NCBI RefSeq assembly: GCF_037300705.1
Contig: NZ_CP147776.1
Coordinates: forward strand, 1,922,001 to 1,986,000
Source of the DNA: Massilia sp. W12
Lineage (GTDB): Bacteria > Pseudomonadota > Gammaproteobacteria > Burkholderiales > Burkholderiaceae_D
Direction of reading: 5' to 3'
Length of the DNA stretch: 64,000 bases
How positions within the stretch are numbered: the first letter of the stretch is position 1; the number at the start of each line of letters is the position of its first letter. The notes beneath the pieces were generated by a model. That model had not been told where the DNA came from, did not search any database, and worked only from the letters and a program-made list of their open reading frames with translations. This document shows positions 15,158-23,845 of this stretch, one piece after another. Position numbers and translations under genes: made by a program.

Positions 15158-17527
15158 ATGAAACCAAGCCACAACAACCCCAAGCGCAACAACGCAAACG
15201 ATCCATGGTTGCGCGCTACGCATGATGCGGTGGTGTATATCCGTGAGCGTGATTTTGTTGAATTGGATTTAATTCAAGCTGGAATGGGCAAGGTGCGCGG
15301 GCGTTTGTATCAAATCAACAGCTTGGCGAATGGCGACGATGCGCCCTTAATGGAGCAATTACCGCAATATGCTGTGGGTAAAAAATTGCGGGTGTATGCT
15401 TTTAAACAGGGTGTGAACGCTGGCCGTGTTTTTTACCATGTACATGAGCGTTGGGCCGATGCTAACAGCCCCTGGCAGGAACTGAATTTATACGAAGACG
15501 ATATTGTCACAGGCATCGTGAAAAATGCCGTGGTGAAAAATGGCGAATTGAAAGGCTGGGTTGTCAAGCTGGATGCTGGTCAGACATTTCCCACTGATAG
15601 AGACGCTGGCGAACAGCCCGATATTGACGTCTTTCTCCCGCTTGATCAAATTCCCTGGGCCGATGGTGGCGTGGAAAAGCCTGCATCCCCGGCTACTAAA
15701 CGCTTAAAGCTGGAGCGCGGCGACCGCTTGATGCTGCGCATTACTGCAATCAAAGAACCGCCGATGAACCCTTATGCCAGCATCATTTCTTTGATCCATC
15801 ATTTTGATGCGGATGAGGTGTCGGCTGTGCAATTGCAAGAGCACCATCTTGAGCAGGCCGCAGAAGAAAAAGAGGAGGTGACAACGATGCCAGCCGCTCT
15901 GCTGGCAGAGCGTGTGATTTGGCTGGTGGACGATAACGATGGGCAAATGCAACATTTAGCGCAGCGTTTGGAGGCGAATGGGGCTAAAACAAAAACGTTC
16001 CTGGTGGAAGCTGGGCAGTGGGAGTTGCGATGCACCCAGATGGTGGAGAAGCTGGCCGAAAGTGTTTTGTTGGCCCCGCTGTCGCGTAATCGGGCGCCTG
16101 ATCTGGTGTTGGTGGATTTGCATCTTTTACAGCAGGAAAAAGGGGGCGCGCAATTGATTGCTCGTTGGCATACCTTGGCAAGCAATGCAGGTAAAAACAT
16201 GCCGCCCTGTTGTCTGCTATCAAGCTTGATTCCAGCGGGCCAAGTGTGGCAACACTGTTGCGGCACGCTGATGCGGCCATTGCAATTGGGCAGTTTGTTG
16301 GCGCTGCTGAATGGCCAGCCGGTATGGCAAGGCAGTTTGACTGCAGGAATACAATTGAATGCTGGCGACAATCAAAAACCCGGCCCTTGGTTGGAGCAAT
16401 TGCGCCAGGATTGTCATGCAGATTTTACAGTCTTGTTAGCTGCGTATGGGCAGCAAGATTTACGCTTTATAGGCAGCGCAGGCAAGCCGCCATTTACTGC
16501 GCAGATGTTGAATGAAGTAATGGAACATTCAGAACTGCGCTTGCTGCTTGGGAATAAACTGAAGCAGCTGCAACTTGAACCAAAGGATCATAAGCCCAGC
16601 TTAAAAGCAAAAGCAGAGAGTCACGCCCTGTGGGTCGCCATCACATCTGGAGACGAGGTGTCTCAATCGGTCGAGTGGATTATTGGCATAGGAACGGCTG
16701 AGGCCATTTCAAAGAAGGAAACCGCATGGATAATGCGCTATGCCAAGCAAGCATTATTGAATATGCGCCAAGCAGATGCGATGCAGAACTTGGGTGATTT
16801 ATTAAGCAAAGGGGCGCGTTTTGATGCCTTGGGTCATGAATGGATGCATCGACAACATATCTTCAGCACGGTTTTAGAAGATTTGGAAAAATGGCGCACA
16901 CAATTGCAAACTGAGCAAAAACCATTGAACGAATTTTTGCCCTGGTTGAATAAATATTTACCTCATTGGAAAACGGCGACAACAGATTTGCAGCAAACTG
17001 CTGATTTGATTTTAGGCATACAACGTGGGCGCCATACACCGTTGGATTTACAACGGGTGATGGCCATGCTTTATCCACTGGCCAGAAAATCCTGCGATAG
17101 CCGAGAAGTGGCCCTGCTGTGGCCACAGCATATTCCCCCTTTGTTTTTAGACCTGCCTGCCAGCGCAGTTTCGATTCCACTGCTTAATCTGATTGATAAT
17201 GCAGCGAAGCATCACATTCGGAAAGAAAATAATTGGGTTCGCTTGCAACTGGATATACCCTTAGATGGCGCATATGCCGGACATCTCGTGTGCAGTATTT
17301 CGGATAACAGTTTTGGTTTGAGCAGTGGGCAGCAAAGTAAACTCTTTCAACTCATGCACTCCAATGCACAGCATGAAGAAAATCATGGCATTGGCCTATG
17401 GCTTGCGCGGCAAGTAGTAAAAGGGCATGGTGCAGACATAAAACTTGCATATAGTTGGCGAGGCATAGGAACAAAATTTGAGTTGGTTTTGCCAATGCCA
17501 TTAGAAAAAAAGGATATTAATCAATGA
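15158..17527 (+). CDS. S1-like / receiver / histidine-kinase fusion protein
   Basis: The 789-residue protein has three recognisable parts. Residues about 110-215 look like an S1-type OB fold (DIVTGIVKNAV, GWVVKLD, DVFLPLDQI, GDRLMLRITAI). Residues 252-365 look like a receiver domain with the acidic pair at 258-259 and a candidate phospho-acceptor in LVLVDLHLL (D320). The C-terminal 130 residues are a HATPase_c domain with N-box NLIDNAAKH, a G1-like ISDNSFGLS and a G2-like GIGLWLA. A classical HisKA H-box is not clear, although GHEWMH lies in the right region. No membrane segment is seen, so it is probably a cytoplasmic sensor that may bind nucleic acid. It overlaps the next gene by four bases. 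Confidence 0.72.
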   Translation: MKPSHNNPKRNNANDPWLRATHDAVVYIRERDFVELDLIQAGMGKVRGRLYQINSLANGDDAPLMEQLPQYAVGKKLRVYAFKQGVNAGRVFYHVHERWADANSPWQELNLYEDDIVTGIVKNAVVKNGELKGWVVKLDAGQTFPTDRDAGEQPDIDVFLPLDQIPWADGGVEKPASPATKRLKLERGDRLMLRITAIKEPPMNPYASIISLIHHFDADEVSAVQLQEHHLEQAAEEKEEVTTMPAALLAERVIWLVDDNDGQMQHLAQRLEANGAKTKTFLVEAGQWELRCTQMVEKLAESVLLAPLSRNRAPDLVLVDLHLLQQEKGGAQLIARWHTLASNAGKNMPPCCLLSSLIPAGQVWQHCCGTLMRPLQLGSLLALLNGQPVWQGSLTAGIQLNAGDNQKPGPWLEQLRQDCHADFTVLLAAYGQQDLRFIGSAGKPPFTAQMLNEVMEHSELRLLLGNKLKQLQLEPKDHKPSLKAKAESHALWVAITSGDEVSQSVEWIIGIGTAEAISKKETAWIMRYAKQALLNMRQADAMQNLGDLLSKGARFDALGHEWMHRQHIFSTVLEDLEKWRTQLQTEQKPLNEFLPWLNKYLPHWKTATTDLQQTADLILGIQRGRHTPLDLQRVMAMLYPLARKSCDSREVALLWPQHIPPLFLDLPASAVSIPLLNLIDNAAKHHIRKENNWVRLQLDIPLDGAYAGHLVCSISDNSFGLSSGQQSKLFQLMHSNAQHEENHGIGLWLARQVVKGHGADIKLAYSWRGIGTKFELVLPMPLEKKDINQ

Positions 17528-20244
17528 AGAACATTTGGCTGATTGATGATGACAATGAACATGCAGAACGCATTGCATATGCGGCCAGCAATAAAGGTTT
17601 AAAAATCACTATTGTGCCTCCGAATGCAGAAAATCTACCGGAGGAAGAGCCAGATTTGGTTTTGCTGGATTACAGCTTGGATGTGAGTGAAGTCCGCGCT
17701 GAAAGCATGCGCAATAACTGGGTGCAAACATTAAGTGAGATTTATCCTTTAGCTAAAATTTGTTTATTAACTTTCTTTCCAGGTGCGGCTGAGAAGCTGG
17801 CTCGAACCAAAAATTTAGCCGGAGTGTTGACAAAGCCGCTTGTTTTTGACGAGTTGGAGAAAATTTTAAATAAGCCTAATTTATCAATCCGTTACGATGT
17901 CGCATCTTCATTTCCAGCATGGTTTAATGCTGTTGAGACACCTATTTATATTGTAAATCAAGAAGTAAAACTCATCACACAAAATAATGCCGCCTGCGAG
18001 CAAGCTATTTTTTCCTCAAATGATGTCGGTGCAGGTCTGGCTGACGGGCATTGGAATATCATTTTACAAAAGTTGATGGCTGAACTGCGTTTGGCAGACA
18101 GGAAAATAAAATATGTCTGCAAATGGGATTGGAATGTAGAAAAGAACCAATGGGAAGAATGGCGTTTGCACAGATTGCGCGATGCTATCCTCAATGATAA
18201 TGGTGAAACGAATGACGAATACTGGTTGTCTAGAACCTTGCATGCCACAATTTCGCCATTAAATGCTGCGCCATTGAGCGCCAAGCTGCATTTAAAGGAA
18301 TACTTGGATGAGTTGGCAGACTTGATGCGCGAGCAATGGGGTATTACACGGTTGCGTTTATATATGGCTGAGGCAATTGTCGGCGAGCTTAAACGTGACA
18401 CCAAAAAAGGTTGGCGTATTACACCATTGGCAGCAACTGGCCACCATTTTTCTGAGGATGGAAAGTCATGGCTGTGCAATGAATTGAATTTGGACGAAAC
18501 AAATAATGCGGAAGAGCTGAGGGACGCAATGCCTGGCACAGTTTTATTATTCCCAACACCGGTAGCTGAAGCACAATCAAGTAAATTATCCTCGATTCCA
18601 TGGGGGAATGCGAAGACTAGAGTAAAAATGATGATTGGGGAGGTGTTGCCAAGTGGAGAAAAGGCATTTGTAGGGCAACTCAGTTTTGATCGTCGTACAG
18701 ATCATTTATTGCCAGAAGAAGCATTGCCAATTGCATGGGGTGATATTTCAGGAAATGATGTTGTGGGGATGCAAGGCTTTTTAAAAATAGTCCATGATGA
18801 CTTATTGATGCGATTGAAACAACGCCAAGGTATTCGGATGATGAGTTGGCAAAAAACAATCAGCGATATTTTGACAGAAGGGGTGAGCGATGCTGGCGCA
18901 CCTACCACTGATGCACCACTTGAACACGCAAGAAAAATTATTTGTACAGCATTTGATAAATTGCTCTTAAACTGGAATTTGTTGCAAAATGCGCCTTGGG
19001 AAGAGCGAAAGCCCCAAGAATTTGCTAACGAAACTCCGGTTTGCGTAAAACCTGATACGGAGTTGTTGGAGCTTTATGTGGCGGAGGGAATTTCCAATCA
19101 ATTGCTTCGCTGTGAAATTGGAGCAGAGAAATCTATATTCAAGATTCGTTCATACCGCAATAGCCCCTGGCATATACGCTGGCCTTTTTCAGGCGCTTGG
19201 TGGGCAATGGACTATGAGGCATTTGTTATTCAAGATTTTAAAGCCGAAAAGCATGTCCAAGACGGCGCCATTGAATTGCTCCTTGACTCCTATCAGAAAA
19301 GAGAGGTTCCAGAAGAGATTTTTAAACCGGCGGATGAACAGTATCACCAAGTTGGCAGTTGGGTGGGCATTAAGATTCCACGAGATAAAGACCGGCATTG
19401 GATTTTAATCACCATGGCGCGTGGGAAAAATGTATGGACCAGCGGGCGCATTGACTGGTTGCATGCACTTGCAAAACGTTTAGCAACGCTGCTGCGCTGG
19501 TGGAATGCCGAAACAGAACGGGAATGGTTTCGCTATGCGCTGGCGCATGAATTAAGGAAGCCAATGCAATTGTTGGAAGGAGATATTGCAAACTGGCTTG
19601 AAATTTGGCCTGAAAACAAGGATAAGAGATCAGTTTCTAAAGGGAAAGTGAAAGATTTATATGCATTGGTTAAATTGCATGGGCACATGATTGAAGATAT
19701 TCAGAAAATAACTGGTGTTCGTTTTGGAAAGGAGGAGCCTGAAGTTAGTAAAACATGTACATTATTGGAGTTAAATCAAAGCGTTGATTGGTTGTTGACA
19801 TATCACAAGGGAGAGGTTGTAATAAATAATTCCTGTGATGATGTAGATGTTTTGCTGAGCGTACCGCAAAAAGCAATGGCTCATATTTACATCAATGTAT
19901 TACTAAATGCAATTAAATTCAACCCGGAAATCATAGGTGAGAAAGTAAAAATTAATTTAATCTTAAATGATGTTCGCGATGTTTTGTTAATTTCTATTTT
20001 AAATGCAGTTTTCAAGCCAATCCCAGAAGAGAAAAAAGCGGAAATACTATTGCCTTATGTTAAAGGTGATGTCGATCAAATCGGAACAACAGAAGGGATG
20101 GGGGCCGGACTTGCTGTGGTGGATGCATTATGCAAGCGGCATGGAGTAAAGTTAACAATATCAGATGAAAAGGGAAAAGGTGAGTGGCATTGGCAGATAT
20201 TCACCTTAGCCATACCTGCGAAAACGGAGGGGAATCATGAGTAA
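17524..20244 (+). CDS. Receiver-histidine kinase hybrid
   Basis: The 906-residue protein starts with a canonical receiver domain: DDD at 8-10, phospho-acceptor D49 in DLVLLDYSL, and K104 in LTKPL. A long middle section of unrecognised, perhaps PAS- or GAF-like, character follows. Near the C-terminus are an H-box with H675 in LAHELRKPMQ, an N-box in NVLLNAIKFNP (about 791-801) and a G2 box GMGAGLAVV. No membrane segment is evident. Receiver before kinase is the reverse of most hybrid kinases and suggests the receiver modulates the kinase in cis or accepts phosphate from the upstream S1-like protein. It is coupled by overlap to both neighbours. The gene is AT-rich compared with the right half of the window. 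Confidence 0.8.
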   Translation: MKNIWLIDDDNEHAERIAYAASNKGLKITIVPPNAENLPEEEPDLVLLDYSLDVSEVRAESMRNNWVQTLSEIYPLAKICLLTFFPGAAEKLARTKNLAGVLTKPLVFDELEKILNKPNLSIRYDVASSFPAWFNAVETPIYIVNQEVKLITQNNAACEQAIFSSNDVGAGLADGHWNIILQKLMAELRLADRKIKYVCKWDWNVEKNQWEEWRLHRLRDAILNDNGETNDEYWLSRTLHATISPLNAAPLSAKLHLKEYLDELADLMREQWGITRLRLYMAEAIVGELKRDTKKGWRITPLAATGHHFSEDGKSWLCNELNLDETNNAEELRDAMPGTVLLFPTPVAEAQSSKLSSIPWGNAKTRVKMMIGEVLPSGEKAFVGQLSFDRRTDHLLPEEALPIAWGDISGNDVVGMQGFLKIVHDDLLMRLKQRQGIRMMSWQKTISDILTEGVSDAGAPTTDAPLEHARKIICTAFDKLLLNWNLLQNAPWEERKPQEFANETPVCVKPDTELLELYVAEGISNQLLRCEIGAEKSIFKIRSYRNSPWHIRWPFSGAWWAMDYEAFVIQDFKAEKHVQDGAIELLLDSYQKREVPEEIFKPADEQYHQVGSWVGIKIPRDKDRHWILITMARGKNVWTSGRIDWLHALAKRLATLLRWWNAETEREWFRYALAHELRKPMQLLEGDIANWLEIWPENKDKRSVSKGKVKDLYALVKLHGHMIEDIQKITGVRFGKEEPEVSKTCTLLELNQSVDWLLTYHKGEVVINNSCDDVDVLLSVPQKAMAHIYINVLLNAIKFNPEIIGEKVKINLILNDVRDVLLISILNAVFKPIPEEKKAEILLPYVKGDVDQIGTTEGMGAGLAVVDALCKRHGVKLTISDEKGKGEWHWQIFTLAIPAKTEGNHE

Positions 20245-20683
20245 ATGCATTTGGATGGTAGATGATCAAGCAAACCGGCCAACAGTTGAGCGTTTGCAAA
20301 TGGTTGGAACTAAGCAAGATACTGTTGAGGTTAAAAACTATTGCGGAACAGGAAAAACTGAGCTGTTTGCTAAGGATGTTGCTAAGCATAGTATTTCCCC
20401 GCAAGATTATTTTATCTTAGATTGTTTTATGCCTGTGCCGCTTGTAATAAAACTTGGCAAGTTCTGGAATGGGCAGGCAGTTGATGCAAGATATTGCGGT
20501 TTTGCATTGGCTAAGTGGTTGTGTGAGACAAAGAGTATAAATCAAAATAACATAATTTTGTGCAGTGCTTTTCAAGACTTTGCACAGAGAAAAGCGGATT
20601 TTGGATTGGGTAGTGAACTTGAATGTTGGGATGGTTGGCAATCTATGACAGTTCTTCGCTTGCGGAAATGGCTGCAAATTTAG
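20237..20683 (+). CDS. Stand-alone receiver-like protein
   Basis: The 148-residue protein begins MVDDQ-type (acidic pair D9, D10) and has a candidate phospho-acceptor at D62 in YFILDCFMP, with a hydroxyl residue in ILCSAF. The conserved Lys near the end of receiver domains is not obvious, so it may be a divergent or pseudo-receiver. It overlaps the hybrid kinase gene by eight bases. No DNA-binding or output domain is attached, so it may shuttle or buffer phosphate between the kinases and an unlinked effector. Confidence 0.68.
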   Translation: MSKCIWMVDDQANRPTVERLQMVGTKQDTVEVKNYCGTGKTELFAKDVAKHSISPQDYFILDCFMPVPLVIKLGKFWNGQAVDARYCGFALAKWLCETKSINQNNIILCSAFQDFAQRKADFGLGSELECWDGWQSMTVLRLRKWLQI

Positions 20684-20844
20684 CGTGGCATTCATTACTT
20701 CTTCATTTTATGTGAGTCAATAATTTGTATTATTATCATGGCTCAATGCGATAACTTTGTTTTGGAGGATGTGGTGCTGGGGCGGAGAGAGTAGATGGCT
20801 GCGTACTTGTATAAACTCAATAAACATTATATGCGGGATCGCAA

Positions 20845-21894
20845 ATGAATAATTATCTATTATTTGGTATTGCAATTGGTTTGGCAACATTCTCCTGGTC
20901 GTTGTCTAGGATTATTTCAAAAAATACACCAACTGGGACCTTGCAAGATTGGAAAAATATTGTTCAAAATCTAATCTTGCCATTGTTGGTGGCTTGTTCT
21001 ATGGGGACAGCCGGCTCATTATTTTGGTCTGTAGGTGAAAGCGGGGTGTCAAGGACGTTCGCTCCTGAAAAAAGGGGGGGGGGTGATAAGAACGAGGATG
21101 TTCGAAAACATAAAAACGTATCCTCTGAAATTCCGTCATCTAATGCTTCCGTTGCAGAATTTTCATCAAAGGTAGCAAGTGCACAAAATAATCCTGCACC
21201 TGCACCTGCACCTGCACCTGCATCAGCATCAGCTTCTGCATCCACTTCTTCTCCGCCGAAGGCTGGGGATGGTGAACAAAGCAGTGTGAATGGGAAAAAT
21301 TTGCCGCCGGAAACATGGTTGGCAATTGCAAGCTTTGTTTTGGCTATTATTACTGGGGTTTATTTGGTTGCAATTCAAAACACATTGCAAGCTGGTAAGG
21401 AGCTTGTAAAGGAAATGGCGGAGCAACGCAAACAGATTGAAAAAGAGCTGAATGAAATAGCGGCTATTAAACGTAGCCGCAGCCAAATTGTTGGTGGCAT
21501 CGCGGAATGTCTGGAATGTACAGTCATGAGAGTATCGGAAATTACTGACCAATTGCAAGAATTTTCATTCATTACCGCCGGGCAAAGATTTGATTTTGTT
21601 AATATAAAAAATGGCCTTGATAATATTTCATCTGAATTGTCATGGGTAAGTAGAGCAAATACATTTTTATCACTTTTGGAGGACGAGAAATATAATTCAG
21701 CAGATACTTCTGCGGAGCAGATTAATCTATTTCTTGGGGATAGTAAAAGCCAAAACAGTCTATTTATTTTTATTTTTAACGATTTGCATGAGCAACTTCG
21801 TAAATTGCGTCGAGAAAAACCTGATATGTTTGGAAATAAAACACCCTATCCAAATTTCCGAGTGTTACTGGATAGTCTTTCTGCACGTAAGTGA
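20845..21894 (+). CDS. Membrane protein of unknown function with slippage-prone tract
   Basis: The 349-residue protein has a hydrophobic N-terminus (about 4-22), a second membrane segment (about 44-64), a low-complexity Pro/Ala/Ser linker (about 115-135), a third hydrophobic segment (about 155-175) and a soluble C-terminal half starting with a coiled coil (MAEQRKQIEKELNEIAAIKR). No family is recognised. The reading frame passes through A6G10 at 21068-21083. With one G more it would stop at once; with one G fewer it would stop about 30 codons later. It lies 161 bases after the receiver gene, so it may or may not belong to the phosphorelay as an output protein. Confidence 0.65.
   Translation: MNNYLLFGIAIGLATFSWSLSRIISKNTPTGTLQDWKNIVQNLILPLLVACSMGTAGSLFWSVGESGVSRTFAPEKRGGGDKNEDVRKHKNVSSEIPSSNASVAEFSSKVASAQNNPAPAPAPAPASASASASTSSPPKAGDGEQSSVNGKNLPPETWLAIASFVLAIITGVYLVAIQNTLQAGKELVKEMAEQRKQIEKELNEIAAIKRSRSQIVGGIAECLECTVMRVSEITDQLQEFSFITAGQRFDFVNIKNGLDNISSELSWVSRANTFLSLLEDEKYNSADTSAEQINLFLGDSKSQNSLFIFIFNDLHEQLRKLRREKPDMFGNKTPYPNFRVLLDSLSARK
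21068..21083 (+). repeat. A6G10 homopolymer inside a coding region
   Basis: Six A followed by ten G lie at about codons 75-80 of the membrane protein gene. Tracts of this kind are known sites of slipped-strand mispairing and phase variation. The tract length could also be a sequencing error, which read data would settle. Confidence 0.7.
21193..21222 (+). repeat. Five CCTGCA hexamers in tandem
   Basis: The five hexamers encode Pro-Ala repeats in the linker of the membrane protein and are followed by GCATCA/GCTTCT-type Ala-Ser codons. Changes in copy number would keep the frame and alter linker length. Confidence 0.85.
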
Positions 21895-22069
21895 GACTGA
21901 ATTTGTTGGTGATGATTTGTTAGTGCATTTCAATTTTATAATATGCTGCAAGCTACTCCTTGATCCTGCTCAGCAGCGGATTTGGCTTGGCGCTGTTACT
22001 GCAAGAAGAATGATGCTTTCCCAAGTTAAGCAAAGAATTCGTCAATAGCACTTCATGTACCGGAGGCGT

Positions 22070-22144
22070 ATGTCAAATCATGCATGGTCAGCGAAATGTC
22101 GGGCTTGTCGCCAGCTTGTGCGCCACGCTGGCGCTGATGTGTGA
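22070..22144 (+). CDS. Short leader reading frame coupled to the VMAP gene
   Basis: A 24-codon frame begins at an ATG preceded by CGGAGG, the best ribosome binding site in this spacer. It ends in TGA overlapping the GTG start at 22141 of the next gene (GTGTGA). The VMAP gene itself has no good binding site, so this frame may serve to load ribosomes by translational coupling. The peptide (two Cys, basic) matches nothing I know. It could also be chance. Confidence 0.35.
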   Translation: MSNHAWSAKCRACRQLVRHAGADV

Positions 22145-23829
22145 GCCTGCACATGACGCATCAAAAAATCCCTCAACCATTGGTTCCATATCAGCCAGCT
22201 GATTTCAGCGTGTTGCCGCCGGAAGAGTTTGAGGATTTTTGCGTGACCCTGGTGCGCGCCTTGATTGGCGTGCATGGTACGGCAGATAAGTATGGTTCAC
22301 GTGGTCAGGCGGATTTTGCAGTTGATATTCTGGCCAGACGCGCAGATGGCGTACGCGAGCTGTATCAATGCAAACGATATCAAGAATACAAAGTCGCTGA
22401 TCTGAATCAACACATTCAAGAATTTCTCAAGAATTTGCCTCGATGGCAAGCCAACGGCCCAATCACAAAATACGTCTTGTTAGTTTCCTGCCGGGTTGAA
22501 AAAACGGAACTGCATGAGGCTATTCAAGACCATATAAACAATCTGAGTAGCAAGCACCAGATTGCCTTGCAAGTCTGGTCCGGCGGCACGGTGGAGGCGC
22601 GCTTAGCGCCGTTTCCACAAATCGTTCGCCGTTTCTTTGCAGAATCCTGGGTTGCTGTCTTATGTAACCATGACACACGCGCAAACTATGCACGGTTATA
22701 TGGCGCTGATTCCGGCTGCTTGCTTGAAGACGGCATTAACACCGTTTCCAGCTTGCTTGCATTGCTGAATACCTTACCCATCCACATCGAAAAAATCCGC
22801 AGCGTATTCCAGCACATCACACATCGCCCTGCGAATCAGCAAGACAGCTTAGAGAGCATGTTGTATGAGCTTGACGATTACGCCCCTGCTAACCCTGATT
22901 TATCAAATACCGTTTTATTGGCAGTGCGTCTATGCGCCTTGTGTGGGCAAATTGCGATACAGCAGGGCGTCAAGGAGGAGGTAAAACAAAGCCATTGTGC
23001 AGCGCAGGAAAAATTGCAGGCTTGGTTGCAAGCCGGTCCGGCAAGCTATGCTGCGCCTGCGCTCACCGCCGAACAGGAAAGATTGCAGAGGCAAGCATTG
23101 CGTGCGCAATGTGCGCCGATTATTGTGCTGCAGCCTTTTGCTGAGCAAGCGGCGCGCGCCTGGTATTCAGACGATGGCAGGCAATGGCAAGACCTGAACC
23201 TGGGAGCGCCAGATCTGGGGAACTTAGAAGCCTGGCTGGAAAATTGCCTGCGCCAACTGGTGGCGCGCTTTGGTTTGCATGGTGAAACCGTCATAGAACT
23301 GGTGTTGCCTTTGGATAAATTGCCAGTCACCTGTTTGGGGCTGGAAGTGGAACCCGTCCCGGATATCTGCTACCGCCTTGGTGAATCCGGCTTGATCCTG
23401 CTTTTACGCTTGCAAGAACGGTGGGAGCATTCTGGCTGGCATAAGAATTGGCGCACGCAATGGGAGCTAATGCAAAACAATTTGGGCGCCATGCCGGAAA
23501 TTTGCTGGCATCCCGCTTGCAAGCCAGCCTGCGATGGACGCTGGCATTGGCTTGCTGCGCCACACGACAAAGCACAAAGCCGTGAATTTAAACGAGCGTT
23601 GTATGAAGGTGCGCCGTTTGCCTTGTTGTGCGCCGAAAATGACGAGGCGTATATCCGGGAAAAATTCAGCGCATGCAATTATTTTGATTTTCATCAACAT
23701 TTTCAAAATTTCGGCAATTTGCGCGATGGCGCCAACCATATCCACTGTTTGATTGATGATCCAAACCGTGTTCCGCCCGGCGCCAACCCGCTGGATAGTC
23801 AATTACGCCAACCCCAAACACGAAGTTGA
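22141..23829 (+). CDS. VMAP-type protein with N-terminal Mrr-like nuclease domain
   Basis: The 562-residue protein has an N-terminal restriction-endonuclease-like domain: EEFEDFC helix at about 28-34, D62 in FAVDIL, and Q76-C-K78 in YQCKRY, the QxK variant of PD-(D/E)xK. The C-terminal 200 residues match the vWA-MoxR-associated (VMAP) C-terminal domain as I know it: IELVLPLDKL, then LGESGLILLLRLQERW, then a Trp-rich helix HKNWRTQWELM. Such proteins work with a MoxR AAA+ ATPase and a vWA-type protein, and both follow here. The predicted role is the effector of a defence-like ternary system cutting DNA on activation. An alternative start is the ATG at 22153; the GTG is chosen for its overlap with the leader frame. 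Confidence 0.75.
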   Translation: MSLHMTHQKIPQPLVPYQPADFSVLPPEEFEDFCVTLVRALIGVHGTADKYGSRGQADFAVDILARRADGVRELYQCKRYQEYKVADLNQHIQEFLKNLPRWQANGPITKYVLLVSCRVEKTELHEAIQDHINNLSSKHQIALQVWSGGTVEARLAPFPQIVRRFFAESWVAVLCNHDTRANYARLYGADSGCLLEDGINTVSSLLALLNTLPIHIEKIRSVFQHITHRPANQQDSLESMLYELDDYAPANPDLSNTVLLAVRLCALCGQIAIQQGVKEEVKQSHCAAQEKLQAWLQAGPASYAAPALTAEQERLQRQALRAQCAPIIVLQPFAEQAARAWYSDDGRQWQDLNLGAPDLGNLEAWLENCLRQLVARFGLHGETVIELVLPLDKLPVTCLGLEVEPVPDICYRLGESGLILLLRLQERWEHSGWHKNWRTQWELMQNNLGAMPEICWHPACKPACDGRWHWLAAPHDKAQSREFKRALYEGAPFALLCAENDEAYIREKFSACNYFDFHQHFQNFGNLRDGANHIHCLIDDPNRVPPGANPLDSQLRQPQTRS

Positions 23830-23845
23830 ACAGGAGCCAAGCCTT

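Noticed and set aside
15136-15225. Small reading frame with a possible ribosome binding site overlapping the start of the S1-like gene
   Set aside because: It is out of frame, mostly inside the larger gene, and its sequence (Gln/Lys/Arg-rich) reflects the other frame.
15158-21894. Calling the phosphorelay a Detocs system
   Set aside because: I cannot match the domain order (S1-like and receiver-first kinases, receiver without output) to DtcA/B/C by eye.
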